Shown in pieces: positions 8,513 through 16,661 of a stretch of 36,889 nucleotides of DNA. Within the stretch, counting starts at the first letter, position 1, and each line of letters starts with the position of its first letter. The notes beneath the pieces were generated by a model. It had not been told where the DNA came from, did not search any database, and saw nothing but the letters and a program-made list of their open reading frames with translations. The stretch comes from Pseudarthrobacter albicanus (GTDB lineage Bacteria; Actinomycetota; Actinomycetes; Actinomycetales; Micrococcaceae): contig NZ_JAGPOT010000076.1 of the NCBI RefSeq assembly GCF_018224015.1, positions 1 through 36,889 of the forward strand, given 5' to 3'. A program made the translations under genes and the position numbers.

Positions 8513-9634
8513 TTAGGTGGATGCGTTCCGTGCAGCGGCGAGAGCTTCCTCAACGTCGGCGAGCAGTTCCTTCCAGCTGGCTACGAACTTCTCCAGGCCT
8601 TCAGATTCCAGCAGTGCCACGACGTCGTTGTAGGAGACGCCCACGCTCTCCAGTTCGCTGAGGGCCGCGACGGCATCGTTGAAGTGTGTGGAAACCGTGT
8701 CTCCGGCAATGACACCGTGGTCGAATGTGGCGTCGAGGGTCTTCTCCGGCATGGTGTTCACAACGCCCGGTGCCACGAGCTCTGTGACGTACATGGTGTC
8801 CGGGTAAGCCGGATCCTTCACACCGGTGGAGGCCCACAACGGACGCTGCGGCAGGGCGCCGGCTTTCGCCAAAGGCGCCCAGCGTTGGGTGGAGAAAAGC
8901 TCCTCGTAGACCTCGTAGGCCAGGCGGGCGTTGGCAATGCCTGCCATTCCCTTAAGCGACTTGGCCTGGAGGGTGCCGATGGCGTCCAGGCGCTTGTCGG
9001 TTTCCAAGTCCACGCGGGAGACGAAGAAGGATGCCACGGAGTGGATCCTGGAGAGATCGTGGCCATTGTCCATGGCCTGCTCCAGGCCCGACTGGAAGGC
9101 CTTGATCACGGCGCGGTAGCGTTCCAGCGAGAAGATCAGGGTGACGTTGACGCTGATGCCTTCGGCCAAGGTGGCCGTGATGGCCTCGAGGCCTTCAAGG
9201 GTTGCCGGGATCTTGACCAGTACGTTGTCCTTATTGACCTTCTTGTAGAGGTGCTTGGCTTCGACGATGGTGCCGGCGGTGTCCCAGGCGAGGCGGGGGT
9301 CCACTTCGATGGACACGCGGCCATCAACACCGTTGGTTGCCGCGGCGACGGGAGCGAACAGCTCGCAGGCGTCGGCCACATCGGTGGTGGTGATCTCGAA
9401 GACGGTCTCTTCAACGGTGGCGCCGGCTGCAGCCTGGGCGGCGATGACGGCGTCGTAGTCGTGGCCGGTGGTGATCGCGGCGTGGAAGATGCTGGGGTTC
9501 GTGGTGACACCGACAACGTTCTTCTCTTCGATCAGCTTGCGGAGGGTGCCGGTGGTGAGGCGGCCGCGGGACAGGTCGTCGAGCCAGATGGAGACGCCGG
9601 CGTCGGAGAGCTGCTGGGTGGGGTTGGTCGTCAT
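8513..9634 (-). CDS. tal: Transaldolase
   Basis: This 373-residue enzyme moves a dihydroxyacetone unit between sugar phosphates (sedoheptulose 7-phosphate plus glyceraldehyde 3-phosphate to erythrose 4-phosphate plus fructose 6-phosphate). It belongs to the long actinobacterial/cyanobacterial class: the start carries [13 protein letters not shown], then [13 protein letters not shown] (about 42-54) and the Schiff-base lysine Lys141 in [21 protein letters not shown] segment follows at about 161-169. Length matches the class (about 370). The ATG at 9634 is preceded by AGGAG at seven bases. It lies between HPr and pfkA in the sugar array; its product fructose 6-phosphate is the substrate of the next gene. 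The copy is probably additional to a housekeeping tal elsewhere, which cannot be checked here. Confidence 0.95.
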   Translation of the reverse strand: MTTNPTQQLSDAGVSIWLDDLSRGRLTTGTLRKLIEEKNVVGVTTNPSIFHAAITTGHDYDAVIAAQAAAGATVEETVFEITTTDVADACELFAPVAAATNGVDGRVSIEVDPRLAWDTAGTIVEAKHLYKKVNKDNVLVKIPATLEGLEAITATLAEGISVNVTLIFSLERYRAVIKAFQSGLEQAMDNGHDLSRIHSVASFFVSRVDLETDKRLDAIGTLQAKSLKGMAGIANARLAYEVYEELFSTQRWAPLAKAGALPQRPLWASTGVKDPAYPDTMYVTELVAPGVVNTMPEKTLDATFDHGVIAGDTVSTHFNDAVAALSELESVGVSYNDVVALLESEGLEKFVASWKELLADVEEALAAARNAST

Positions 9635-9729
9635 GTCAAAGCTCCTGGGATATCTGGTGGTTCGGATTAGCAGCAGCGTCCGATCAGGTCTCTTTGCGGC
9701 GCTGCTTGTCATGTTCATGTGTTTTTGGT

Positions 9730-9763
9730 TGGTCTGCCGGGAGCAGGTGCTCCCGGCAGACCA
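9730..9763 (-). terminator. Perfect 16-bp hairpin between ptsH and tal
   Basis: TGGTCTGCCGGGAGCA (9730-9745) is exactly complementary to 9748-9763 with only GG between the arms, so the real loop is slightly larger. It lies 70 bases after the HPr stop codon and about 95 bases before the tal start. No U-run follows on the minus strand. It probably ends or tunes transcription of the PTS genes before tal, or protects a processed 3' end. Confidence 0.6.
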
Positions 9764-9832
9764 GTGAGGGTGCTGCCGCCAGTCCCCGCGAGCTCTCGGT
9801 CTCAGCGGCGGCATTCCTGGGGTACCTGGCCG

Positions 9833-10114
9833 TTAGCGGTGTGCGTCGTGGTCCGTTTGGAGGATCTGCACGAGTGCATCGAGTGCTTCATCGGCGCCGG
9901 TTCCTTCCGCGCGGAGCACGACCGTGGTGCCGTGGGTTGCCCCCAAGCCCATCAGCGAAAGCATGCTTGAGGCGTCAACTGCTTCGCTGTCCGGGGCGCC
10001 TTCGACTGAGATGGTCACTTCGAGAGGAAGCTCGCCGGCTGCTTCGGCGAAGATCGCGGCGGGGCGGGCATGCAGACCCACCCGGCTGGCAATGGTGGTC
10101 GTGCGTTCTGTCAT
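9833..10114 (-). CDS. ptsH: HPr phosphocarrier protein
   Basis: This 93-residue protein is HPr, the soluble carrier that takes a phosphoryl group from enzyme I and passes it to EIIA proteins. The active-site histidine is His15 in RVGLHARPAA. The regulatory-serine region reads VDASSMLSLMGLG (about 46-58), with Ser49/Ser50 in the position of the HPr kinase site of Firmicutes. Start ATG at 10114 has GAGGA eight bases upstream. It follows the EIIC gene by about 100 bases and completes a dedicated PTS phosphorelay, although no enzyme I gene is in the window. An 8-bp inverted repeat lies immediately at its start (10115-10171). Confidence 0.93.
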   Translation of the reverse strand: MTERTTTIASRVGLHARPAAIFAEAAGELPLEVTISVEGAPDSEAVDASSMLSLMGLGATHGTTVVLRAEGTGADEALDALVQILQTDHDAHR

Positions 10115-10171
10115 CGTGAAGGTCCTCTATATGAATGGAAGTGGTGGCGTCAGCAGGCGCATGCCTTCACG
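10115..10171 (-). promoter_or_regulatory. Inverted repeat overlapping the ptsH ribosome binding site
   Basis: CGTGAAGG at 10115-10122 and CCTTCACG at 10164-10171 are complementary, with 41 bases between them. On the coding strand the second arm ends directly before the ptsH ATG and touches the GAGGA ribosome binding site. Folding of the mRNA could hide the start; this is inference from position only, and an 8-bp match may be chance. Confidence 0.3.
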
Positions 10172-10212
10172 TTTGTTTCGGTGCGAGGGCGGCGGTGAGC
10201 GTTTCCGGCGGC

Positions 10213-11736
10213 CTATGACGCCGGGCTCTGTGCCGGCTCCTTCCGGGCGGCCTCCTTTGCGGCTGCTTTTTCCTCGGCTTCGGCTGCCTTTTCTTCGGCG
10301 ATCCAGGCGTCTCGGTGCGCGCCGGGAATCCATCCGGAGTTGACGACCTTGAGTTGGAAGATGATGGCGGAAGTGACCAGTGCGACGGCGATCAGGATGG
10401 TCAGGACGGCGCCGACGGCAGTTCCGCCACGAAGGCTGAGACCGATGAGGGTACCGAACCAGCCAAAGTCGGCGTCACCAAACGTGCTGTTTGACAGGCC
10501 GAACTGGCCCAGCACCAGGAGGAGAACGGCGGGAAGGATCGTGATGATCACACCGTTGACGAAGCCGCCGACGGCCGCGCCGCGCCGTCCTCCGGTTGAG
10601 TTGCCATAGACCCCGGCGCCGCCGCCGGTGAAGAAGTGCGGAACCATGCCGGGGAGGATGAGCGCCAGGCCGAAGACCGGGTTCAGCCAGAGGGCCAGGA
10701 CACCAAGTGCGAGGAGTCCGCCTGCGAATGAACTCAGAAATCCGATCAGCACGGCGTTAGCACCGAAGGGAAAGACAATCGGGATATCGAGAGCCGGTTT
10801 GGCGCCCGGGACGACTTTTTCTGCGATTCCCTGAAACGCGGGGACGAGTTCGCCAAGGACAGTGCGGACACCGTAGAGAATGACGGCCACACCGACTCCG
10901 AACTGGAGGGCCTGCGCGAATCCTGTCATGACGAAATCACCGGAGTCACTGGCCTTGAAGATCGCCAGTGCCTTGTCGAGGGGCAGTGCGATGAGTCCCC
11001 AAATGGTGAAGACCATGTAGATGAGAACCATTGAGAGTGACGTCGCGACCATTGAGTCACGAAGGAATTTGAGTCCTTGCGGGAACTGGATTTCCTCGCT
11101 CGATTTGCTGCGGCGCCCGACGGCTTGACCTGCGGCGCCGGCAGCGATGTATCCGAGCGAACCGAAGTGGCCGATGGCGATGGCGTCGTTTCCGGTGATT
11201 TTCTTCGTCCAGGGGTGGAGGAAGGCGGGCATGACCACCATGATGACGCCGAGCAGGACCGCGCCGATCAGGACGACAAGCCAGCCCAGGTTCTCCCCGA
11301 ATCCCACGGAGAGCACGACGGTGATCATGGTTGCCATGAACACCATGTGGTGCCCGGTCAGGAACACATACTTCAAGGGAGTGAACCGTGCCAGGACGAG
11401 CATGACAAGGAAGCCAAGAGTCAGCACGTAGGCGCTTTGGGCGCCGAACTGCTTTTGGGCCATGGCCGTGATGACCTCGTTTGTCGGGATGACGCCCTGG
11501 GCGCCTGTCACCGCGAGGATGAGCTTGCCGAGGGGATCCAGGGAGCCGACCACAACGGTGGCTCCAGCACCCAGGATGAGGAAGCCCATGGCTGCCTTGA
11601 GCGCTCCGCCGATAACCTGCCCTGCGTTTCGCCGCAGCGCTACCAGGCCAACGGCGGTAATGATGCCAATTAAGTAGGCGGGCACATTCAGGATCTGGTG
11701 CCCGATGAAATTCAGTACAACTATGAGCCACTCCAT
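10213..11736 (-). CDS. PTS EIIC membrane permease, UlaA (ascorbate) family
   Basis: This 507-residue polytopic membrane protein is the sugar channel of a PTS, of the UlaA/SgaT fold. It has about eleven hydrophobic segments, the early motif GFLILGAGATVVVGSLDPLG, then GVIPTNEVI, and the strongly conserved LARFTPLKYVFLTGHH (about 115-130). A later FGANAVLIGF and GMVPHFFTGG also fit. Compared with E. coli UlaA (465 aa) it has an extra charged C-terminal tail of alternating Glu, Ala and Lys residues. EIIB, EIIA and HPr genes flank it on the same strand. UlaA-family permeases carry ascorbate, but many uncharacterised members serve pentoses or pentitols. There are no ula catabolic genes here, so the substrate is open. 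Confidence 0.9.
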   Translation of the reverse strand: MEWLIVVLNFIGHQILNVPAYLIGIITAVGLVALRRNAGQVIGGALKAAMGFLILGAGATVVVGSLDPLGKLILAVTGAQGVIPTNEVITAMAQKQFGAQSAYVLTLGFLVMLVLARFTPLKYVFLTGHHMVFMATMITVVLSVGFGENLGWLVVLIGAVLLGVIMVVMPAFLHPWTKKITGNDAIAIGHFGSLGYIAAGAAGQAVGRRSKSSEEIQFPQGLKFLRDSMVATSLSMVLIYMVFTIWGLIALPLDKALAIFKASDSGDFVMTGFAQALQFGVGVAVILYGVRTVLGELVPAFQGIAEKVVPGAKPALDIPIVFPFGANAVLIGFLSSFAGGLLALGVLALWLNPVFGLALILPGMVPHFFTGGGAGVYGNSTGGRRGAAVGGFVNGVIITILPAVLLLVLGQFGLSNSTFGDADFGWFGTLIGLSLRGGTAVGAVLTILIAVALVTSAIIFQLKVVNSGWIPGAHRDAWIAEEKAAEAEEKAAAKEAARKEPAQSPAS

Positions 11737-11770
11737 GGCGGGTGGTCCTTTCGATTAGGTGGGGGGCGGG

Positions 11771-12043
11771 TTATCGGACGGCTTCGGTGAGCTTGTCCGT
11801 GATCTCATCGAGATCGAAGAAGTTGTTGATGATGATGACGTTTGCGGGGACCTGTCCGAGTTCGCCGGCGAGTTCGTCGGATGTGAGGACGATTTGGGCG
11901 GTCTGTGCCGCGCCCTTGGCGACGCCGATGTCGGCGGCTTCGACGTCCGCGTCGATTCCGAGCTTTGCGAGGACTTTTTCCGCGTTCATCTTGAGCAGAA
12001 TTGATGTGCCAATGCCCATGCCGCACACTGCAACGATTTTCAT
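11771..12043 (-). CDS. PTS EIIB subunit (UlaB/SgaB type)
   Basis: The 90-residue cytosolic protein carries the phosphocysteine loop at its N-terminus: MKIVAVCGMGIGTSILLKMN, with Cys7 as the phosphorylation site. The remainder (IVLTSDELAG, VIIINNFFDLDEI) fits the Rossmann-like EIIB fold of the lactose/ascorbate type. I place the start at ATG 12043 because GAAAGG lies at the right distance; an ATG at 12058 would add five residues without a good binding site. It accepts phosphate from the EIIA encoded directly upstream and phosphorylates the sugar during passage through the EIIC encoded 34 bases downstream. Confidence 0.9.
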   Translation of the reverse strand: MKIVAVCGMGIGTSILLKMNAEKVLAKLGIDADVEAADIGVAKGAAQTAQIVLTSDELAGELGQVPANVIIINNFFDLDEITDKLTEAVR

Positions 12044-12096
12044 GGTGGTGCCTTTCATTAAGGTGGATCTGGATTTCTTTGGGTTTTGGTCGAAGA

Positions 12097-12555
12097 TCAG
12101 GAAGCCGAGGCGGCTTCACCGAGGATCGTGCGCACTTCTTCGTCAGTTGTGGCTGCATCCAGACGCGCTCGGACGGCTTTGTCGGAGAGCACACCCGCGA
12201 CTGCCTTCAGGACGTCGATGTGGGTGGTGTGGTCAACGGCCGCCAGCCCGATGACCAGGGTTACGGGATCATTTTTCGGGTGCCCGAACTCGACTGGAGT
12301 TTCGAGACTGACCCAGCTGAGCCCGCCGTGGAGGACGGCATCGGAGGGGCGTGCGTGGGCGAGAGCGATTCCAGGTGCGATAACGATGTAGGGACCGTGC
12401 TCCACGACGGCGGCAATCATTTGGTCTGTGTACTCATCAGTCGTCGCCCCTCCCGAAACGAGGCCGTCGCCGGAAAGGCGGATGGCTTCACGCCAGTCGG
12501 ATGCGGTTGCTTTCGTCGAGATGGAGCAAAGGGATTCAGCGAGGTTGAGGGTCAT
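12097..12555 (-). CDS. PTS EIIA subunit (fructose/mannitol-ascorbate type)
   Basis: This 152-residue protein takes phosphate from HPr on a histidine. The active site reads GIALAHARP with His67, and the sequence around VSLETPVEFGHPKNDPV is typical of the mannitol/fructose-nitrogen EIIA fold used by UlaC-like subunits. Length is normal for a stand-alone EIIA. The ATG at 12555 is preceded by AAGGAAAGAG. It opens the PTS part of the array, 150 bases after the LacI stop, so a separate promoter may lie between 12556 and 12705, although I cannot define one. Confidence 0.92.
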   Translation of the reverse strand: MTLNLAESLCSISTKATASDWREAIRLSGDGLVSGGATTDEYTDQMIAAVVEHGPYIVIAPGIALAHARPSDAVLHGGLSWVSLETPVEFGHPKNDPVTLVIGLAAVDHTTHIDVLKAVAGVLSDKAVRARLDAATTDEEVRTILGEAASAS

Positions 12556-12705
12556 GAGAGGACTCTTTCCTTGAGGTTTTGGGCAGGGGGCATCGCGGAG
12601 GCGCGGCGTGGGCGTGATGGAGGTGAAGCGGGCACGACGGCATGGCCGCGGCGTCCGTGGAGGTCTAGGTGTTAGCGGGGAGGTGTGTTGGCAGTGGGGC
12701 GGCGG

Positions 12706-13719
12706 TTAGATGCCTGTTCCGCCGGAGTCCCGGACGATCAGCCGGGGGCTGAGGCGTATTTCGCGGGGTTTGAGATCGGGTTCCTGGAGCCGTTGGAACA
12801 GCATTTCGGCGGCCAGGGTTCCGAGTTCTTCGATGGGCTGGGCCATGACGGTCAGGCGGGGGTGGAACAGGTCTGCCCAGGGGAAGTCGTCGAAGGCTAC
12901 GAGGGCTATGTCATCCGGTACCTGCAGGCCGAGGTCCCGTAGGGCTGCCATGGCTCCGATAGTCATTTGGTTGTTACCCGTGATGAGCGCGGTAGGTGGT
13001 GATTTCAGTGCCATCAGCGACTTGATGGCCTGCCGTGCGGGTTCGGCTTCGGAGTGTCCGTCCCGGATGAGGGTCTCGTCGACGCCGATTCCGGCCTGTC
13101 GCAGGCCGAGGAGGTAGCCATCGACTCTTTCGAGCGTGGTGCGAAGCCCTGGCCGGCCGGAGACCATTGCGATGCGGCGGTGGCCCCGTTCGGCCAGATG
13201 CCGGACGAGCTCCGCGGTGGGCTCGGTGTTTTCGACGCCGATGGCGTCGACGGGCTGCGACGGGTCCAGATGCTCGGGGACCCTGTCAATCAGGATGGTG
13301 GGGATTTTCCGGCGTGAGATCTGGCGCAAGGCTTCCTGCGGGTCCGCCGAGGGGGCAAGGATGATTCCGTCGGGACGGTGGGCGAGGAGGTCGCGGACGG
13401 CCCGGAGCTCCCGGTCGGGATCATCGTGTGTATCGGCCAGGAGGAGGCTGTAGCCCAGATCGGTGACATGTTTTTCGATGGAGTGGACAACTTCACCGAA
13501 GTACGGGTTCGACATCGCCGAGATGGCAAGGCCGATCGAGTGTGTTTTGCCGGTGCGCAGGGACTTCGCAATCCCGTCATTGAGATAGCCGGTTGCCTCG
13601 ATCGCTGCGGCAACGGCCCTCTCAGTTTCCGGGGCGATGCGGCGGGTCTTGTTCAACACATGGGAGACCGTGGTCTGTGAAACGCCGGCGACCTGTGCCA
13701 CGTCGCTCATGGTTACCAT
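12706..13719 (-). CDS. LacI-family transcriptional repressor
   Basis: This 337-residue regulator starts with a classic LacI helix-turn-helix, MSDVAQVAGVSQTTVSHVLN (residues 4-23), followed by the hinge helix and a periplasmic-binding-protein-like effector domain. The ATG at 13719 is chosen because GGAAGGAG stands six bases ahead of it; in-frame starts at 13743 and further upstream lack such a site. The effector domain carries SNPYFGEVVHSIE, DGIILAPS and VAFDDFPWADL, typical for sugar sensors. It sits in the middle of the sugar array, between kinase and PTS genes. It is the only DNA-binding regulator there, so it most likely controls the array through the repeats at 19345-19390. Confidence 0.93.
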   Translation of the reverse strand: MVTMSDVAQVAGVSQTTVSHVLNKTRRIAPETERAVAAAIEATGYLNDGIAKSLRTGKTHSIGLAISAMSNPYFGEVVHSIEKHVTDLGYSLLLADTHDDPDRELRAVRDLLAHRPDGIILAPSADPQEALRQISRRKIPTILIDRVPEHLDPSQPVDAIGVENTEPTAELVRHLAERGHRRIAMVSGRPGLRTTLERVDGYLLGLRQAGIGVDETLIRDGHSEAEPARQAIKSLMALKSPPTALITGNNQMTIGAMAALRDLGLQVPDDIALVAFDDFPWADLFHPRLTVMAQPIEELGTLAAEMLFQRLQEPDLKPREIRLSPRLIVRDSGGTGI

Positions 13720-13790
13720 GTGATCTCCTTCCGCTGCATTCATTGTTCCATCTGCCTGCTTTTCCCATTGCACGCCGGGCGGTGGCGCCG

Positions 13791-14450
13791 TCATGAAAGC
13801 CTGATGACCAGGTCGGCCGAGTGCCTGGTGGTCCGGATGAACTCCGCGTTGGGTTCGTCGGACCGGTGTACCCATTCCACCGCTCGGGCCAGTGCCTTAC
13901 CGAAGTGGACGTGCCGGTCAACGAGTCTGGCTACGCGGAGCTCGTCAGGGGTTTCCAGGTACCAGACCTGGTCCAGTTCGGCGCGGACCGCCTGCCACCG
14001 GGGATCAGGGGCCAGCAAGTAGTTCCCTTCCGTGATGACCACCGGAAGGTCCCGGGGCACAGCGATGGACGCCGCGATGGGTTCTTCGAGTCCCCGCCGG
14101 TACAGCGGCGCGTAAACAACGTCTTCATCGCGGGACCTGATCCGCTGAAGCAGGGACCGGTAGCCGCCGACGTCGAAGGTGTCGATCGCGCCTTTACGGT
14201 CAAGCTTCGGAGAATCCTTGATGACCTCGTGACCGAGGTGGAAGCCGTCCATGGGCACCACTACCGCACGGTCGCTGCCCAGCCGGTCCGCGAGCTGGTC
14301 GGCGAAGGTGGACTTGCCGGCCCCCGGCGCCCCGCACAGGCCAAGGATCATCCGGGAACCGGGTGCCAGGTTGCCCAGGATCCGTTGCGCCAGCTGGTCC
14401 ACGTCGGCTTCCAGGATCTCTGGAAACGGCCGCTGCTTGCTCAGCTCCAT
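13791..14450 (-). CDS. P-loop sugar/nucleoside kinase, FrcK/uridine-kinase-like
   Basis: This 219-residue cytosolic kinase belongs to the uridine kinase/pantothenate kinase-like P-loop group. Walker A is GAPGAGKST (40-48), followed by VVVPMDGFHLGHE, a DTFDVGGYRSLL segment, VVYAPLYRRG and ITEGNYLLA. These motifs are shared with FrcK of the rhizobial frcBCAK fructose ABC locus and related kinases next to sugar ABC transporters. The ATG at 14450 has AAGGAG nine bases upstream; a longer frame reaches 14516 but would overlap the hairpin. It follows the binding-protein gene by 65 bases, which suggests it phosphorylates the sugar brought in by that transporter. The exact reaction is inference. Confidence 0.82.
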   Translation of the reverse strand: MELSKQRPFPEILEADVDQLAQRILGNLAPGSRMILGLCGAPGAGKSTFADQLADRLGSDRAVVVPMDGFHLGHEVIKDSPKLDRKGAIDTFDVGGYRSLLQRIRSRDEDVVYAPLYRRGLEEPIAASIAVPRDLPVVITEGNYLLAPDPRWQAVRAELDQVWYLETPDELRVARLVDRHVHFGKALARAVEWVHRSDEPNAEFIRTTRHSADLVIRLS

Positions 14451-14474
14451 GACTTTAACTCCTTGTAGTTGGTG

Positions 14475-14510
14475 CCTGCGGCTGGCCCGGGATGCCGGGC
14501 CAGCCGCAGG
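14475..14510 (-). terminator. Perfect 16-bp intercistronic hairpin after the binding-protein gene
   Basis: CCTGCGGCTGGCCCGG (14475-14490) pairs exactly with 14495-14510 around a GATG loop. It starts six bases after the stop codon of the binding-protein gene and ends before the kinase ribosome binding site. Such hairpins after binding-protein genes commonly act as partial terminators or mRNA stabilisers that raise binding-protein levels relative to downstream genes. No U-run is present. Confidence 0.65.
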
Positions 14511-14515
14511 GGACA

Positions 14516-15565
14516 TCAGAACGCGAATTCGTTCACGTTCGCGGTGGTGACAATCTTGGCCGGTCCGAGGATGACGGTCTTCTCATCGCCCACCGTGTAA
14601 GAGCCCAGCTTGCCGGCATCGAATTTCTCGCCCGCTTTTCCGGTCACGGTGCAGCTGGCGGCGGCTTTGGCGGCGTAGAAGGACAGGTAGCCCAGATCGG
14701 TGACGTTCCACCAGATGTCCTGTACGTTACCGGTCTGGATCTGCTTCTTGATCAAGGACGCGGGCGCCAGCCCGGTGAGCTTGACCTTGCCCAGGGCGCC
14801 GATTTCATCCAGGGCTGTTGCCGCGGCCGGCAGGGAAATTCCGGCGGGGACGATGATGCCCTTGAGGTTGGGGTGGGTGGTTACCAGCTCTTTGGCGCGG
14901 TTGGCGCTGACATCTGCCTTTTCTTCTCCGTAGACAACGTCGACCAGTTTCATGCCGCTGAACTTCGCTTCGCTCCCGAGACGCTTTTTGATGTCGGCGA
15001 TCCAGGCGTTCTGGTTGACCGCCGTCTGGGTGGAGGAGAGGATGGCGAACTCCCCCGTGCCGCCGAGAAGGTTGCTCATGCTGTCCAGCATCCCGGTTCC
15101 CAGCTCATCGGTCTTAGCCTGGTTGATGAACAGGGACCGCGCGTCGGGGGCGACATCGGAGTCGAAGGTAATGACCTTGATGGCCTGGGCCTGGGCCTTC
15201 TTCAACTCCGCCGCCGCACCGTTGAGGTCACTGCCTGAGATGGCGATGACGTCAACCTTCTGTGAGATCAGCTGTTGGACAAACGGGATCTGGGCGGACC
15301 CGGTCGCTTCGCTGGGCGAGGTGTAGACGACCTTGTTGGTGCCGCCGAGTTCGGTGGCTGCCTTCTGGGCGCCGTCCCTGACGGTGGTCATGTAGGGGTC
15401 ATCACCAAGTTTGGGAATGTAGCCGACGGTGATGTTGTCCTTGGGAGTGCAGCTGCCTCCTCCGGAGGCGGCTGTGCCTCCGGAGGGAGTGCAAGCAGTC
15501 AATGCAAGGCTTGCGAGGCTAAGAACGGCAAGGCCCGACAGTGCAGCCCGTGCAGGTGTACGCAT
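14516..15565 (-). CDS. Sugar-binding lipoprotein of an ABC importer (RhaS-like)
   Basis: The 349-residue protein has a lipoprotein signal peptide ending in LALTAC, with Cys25 as the lipidated residue, then a Gly/Ser linker. Its mature part is a CUT2-type sugar-binding fold: TVGYIPKLGDDPYM, KVDVIAISGSDLNG, IKVITFDSDVAPDARSLFIN and LKGIIVPAGISLPAA. These segments resemble rhamnose-binding RhaS and, less closely, AI-2-binding LsrB. It captures the substrate outside the membrane and hands it to the two permease domains encoded just upstream. Start ATG at 15565 has AGGAG seven bases before it. No rhamnose catabolic gene is nearby, so rhamnose is only one candidate substrate. Confidence 0.92.
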   Translation of the reverse strand: MRTPARAALSGLAVLSLASLALTACTPSGGTAASGGGSCTPKDNITVGYIPKLGDDPYMTTVRDGAQKAATELGGTNKVVYTSPSEATGSAQIPFVQQLISQKVDVIAISGSDLNGAAAELKKAQAQAIKVITFDSDVAPDARSLFINQAKTDELGTGMLDSMSNLLGGTGEFAILSSTQTAVNQNAWIADIKKRLGSEAKFSGMKLVDVVYGEEKADVSANRAKELVTTHPNLKGIIVPAGISLPAAATALDEIGALGKVKLTGLAPASLIKKQIQTGNVQDIWWNVTDLGYLSFYAAKAAASCTVTGKAGEKFDAGKLGSYTVGDEKTVILGPAKIVTTANVNEFAF

Positions 15566-15600
15566 GTAAATCTCCTGTGATTTCGTGTGGTTGAGGCTGG

Positions 15601-16659
15601 TTATTTGGTGGGTAGAACGATTGCGGCTGGTTCAGGGGCCGGGTTGCCGAGCTTTTGGGCCCGGGTCCGGCGGCTGGCCAGCATGGCCGAGGTGCGGTTG
15701 ACGATGTTTGCCATCAGCAGGGAAACGATCAGGACCAGCCCGACGACGGCCGCCTGGCCATAGGCGCCGAAGTTCTGCAGCTGGAGCATGCTGCGGATGG
15801 CGATGACAACGACCAGAGCCCAGAAGACGCCGGTCATTTTGCCCTTGCCGCCCAGGAAACTCACCCCGCCGAGGAACACGACCGTGACCACGTCCAGTTC
15901 GTATCCGATGGCGCCGTCCGGCGCTGCCGAGGAGGTGATGCCGACGTGGATGATGCCGGCGAGGGCCGCGACCAGCCCGGAGGTGACGAACAGCTGGAAG
16001 ACGATCCGCGATTTCCTGATGCCGGAGTACGAGGCCGTGCCGGGGTTGCCGCCGATGGCGAAGACGCGGCGGCCGAAGGGTGTCTTGTGCAGGACTATGT
16101 AGAATACGGGCGCCAGGAGCAGGAAAGGAACGATGGCTGCGGGGATGTAGGTCCCGAGTATTGAGTCATTGCCCAGCGAGATGATTTCCGGAGGCATATT
16201 GCTGATCGGTGTGCCTCCGACGAGCACGTAGCACAGCCCGCGGAACAGGGCCAAGGTCCCCAGAGTGACCACGAGGGACGGCAGACCGAGCACCGCCGCG
16301 AAGAAGCCGTTGAGGGCGCCGCAGGCAAGTCCTACTGCCAGTGCCACGGCAACGGCGGCCAGCGTTGATCCGCCGGACTGGACAGTCAGGCCGAAAGCGA
16401 TGCCGGCCAGTCCGGCCGTGCTGGCGACGGAGATGTCGATTTCGCGGGCGATGATGAGGAACACCAGGGGCAGCACCATCAGGGCTTTCGCAGCCATGCG
16501 AGCAACGGATGATCCCAGATTGTAGCCGTCAGAGAAACCCGGGGTAGTGATGGCGGCGGTTACGATCAGAGCGATGGCGAAGGCTCCGAGGAGCCCTTCC
16601 CAGGACAGCATCCGGGATTGGAGCCGGTGGGGCCATCCGGTGGTGGTTGTTGTCGACAT
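15601..16659 (-). CDS. Sugar ABC importer permease (CUT2, RbsC/RhaQ-like)
   Basis: This 352-residue membrane protein belongs to the BPD_transp_2 family of CUT2 sugar importers, with about ten hydrophobic segments. Recognisable motifs include AREIDISVASTAGLAG (the ribose-permease-type dInDLS region), LPSLVVTLGTLALFRG and the coupling stretch FLGGVSFLGGKGK. It ends in a charged cytosolic tail. The start is ATG 16659, two bases beyond the stop of the ATPase-permease gene, with AAAGGA about ten bases ahead, so the genes are translationally coupled. It presumably pairs with the permease domain of that fusion as the second half of the channel. Confidence 0.93.
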   Translation of the reverse strand: MSTTTTTGWPHRLQSRMLSWEGLLGAFAIALIVTAAITTPGFSDGYNLGSSVARMAAKALMVLPLVFLIIAREIDISVASTAGLAGIAFGLTVQSGGSTLAAVAVALAVGLACGALNGFFAAVLGLPSLVVTLGTLALFRGLCYVLVGGTPISNMPPEIISLGNDSILGTYIPAAIVPFLLLAPVFYIVLHKTPFGRRVFAIGGNPGTASYSGIRKSRIVFQLFVTSGLVAALAGIIHVGITSSAAPDGAIGYELDVVTVVFLGGVSFLGGKGKMTGVFWALVVVIAIRSMLQLQNFGAYGQAAVVGLVLIVSLLMANIVNRTSAMLASRRTRAQKLGNPAPEPAAIVLPTK

Positions 16660-16661
16660 GG

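Noticed and set aside
8498..9670. 390-codon plus-strand frame opposite tal
   Set aside because: Gly/Val-rich shadow of the transaldolase gene with no domain and no ribosome binding site.
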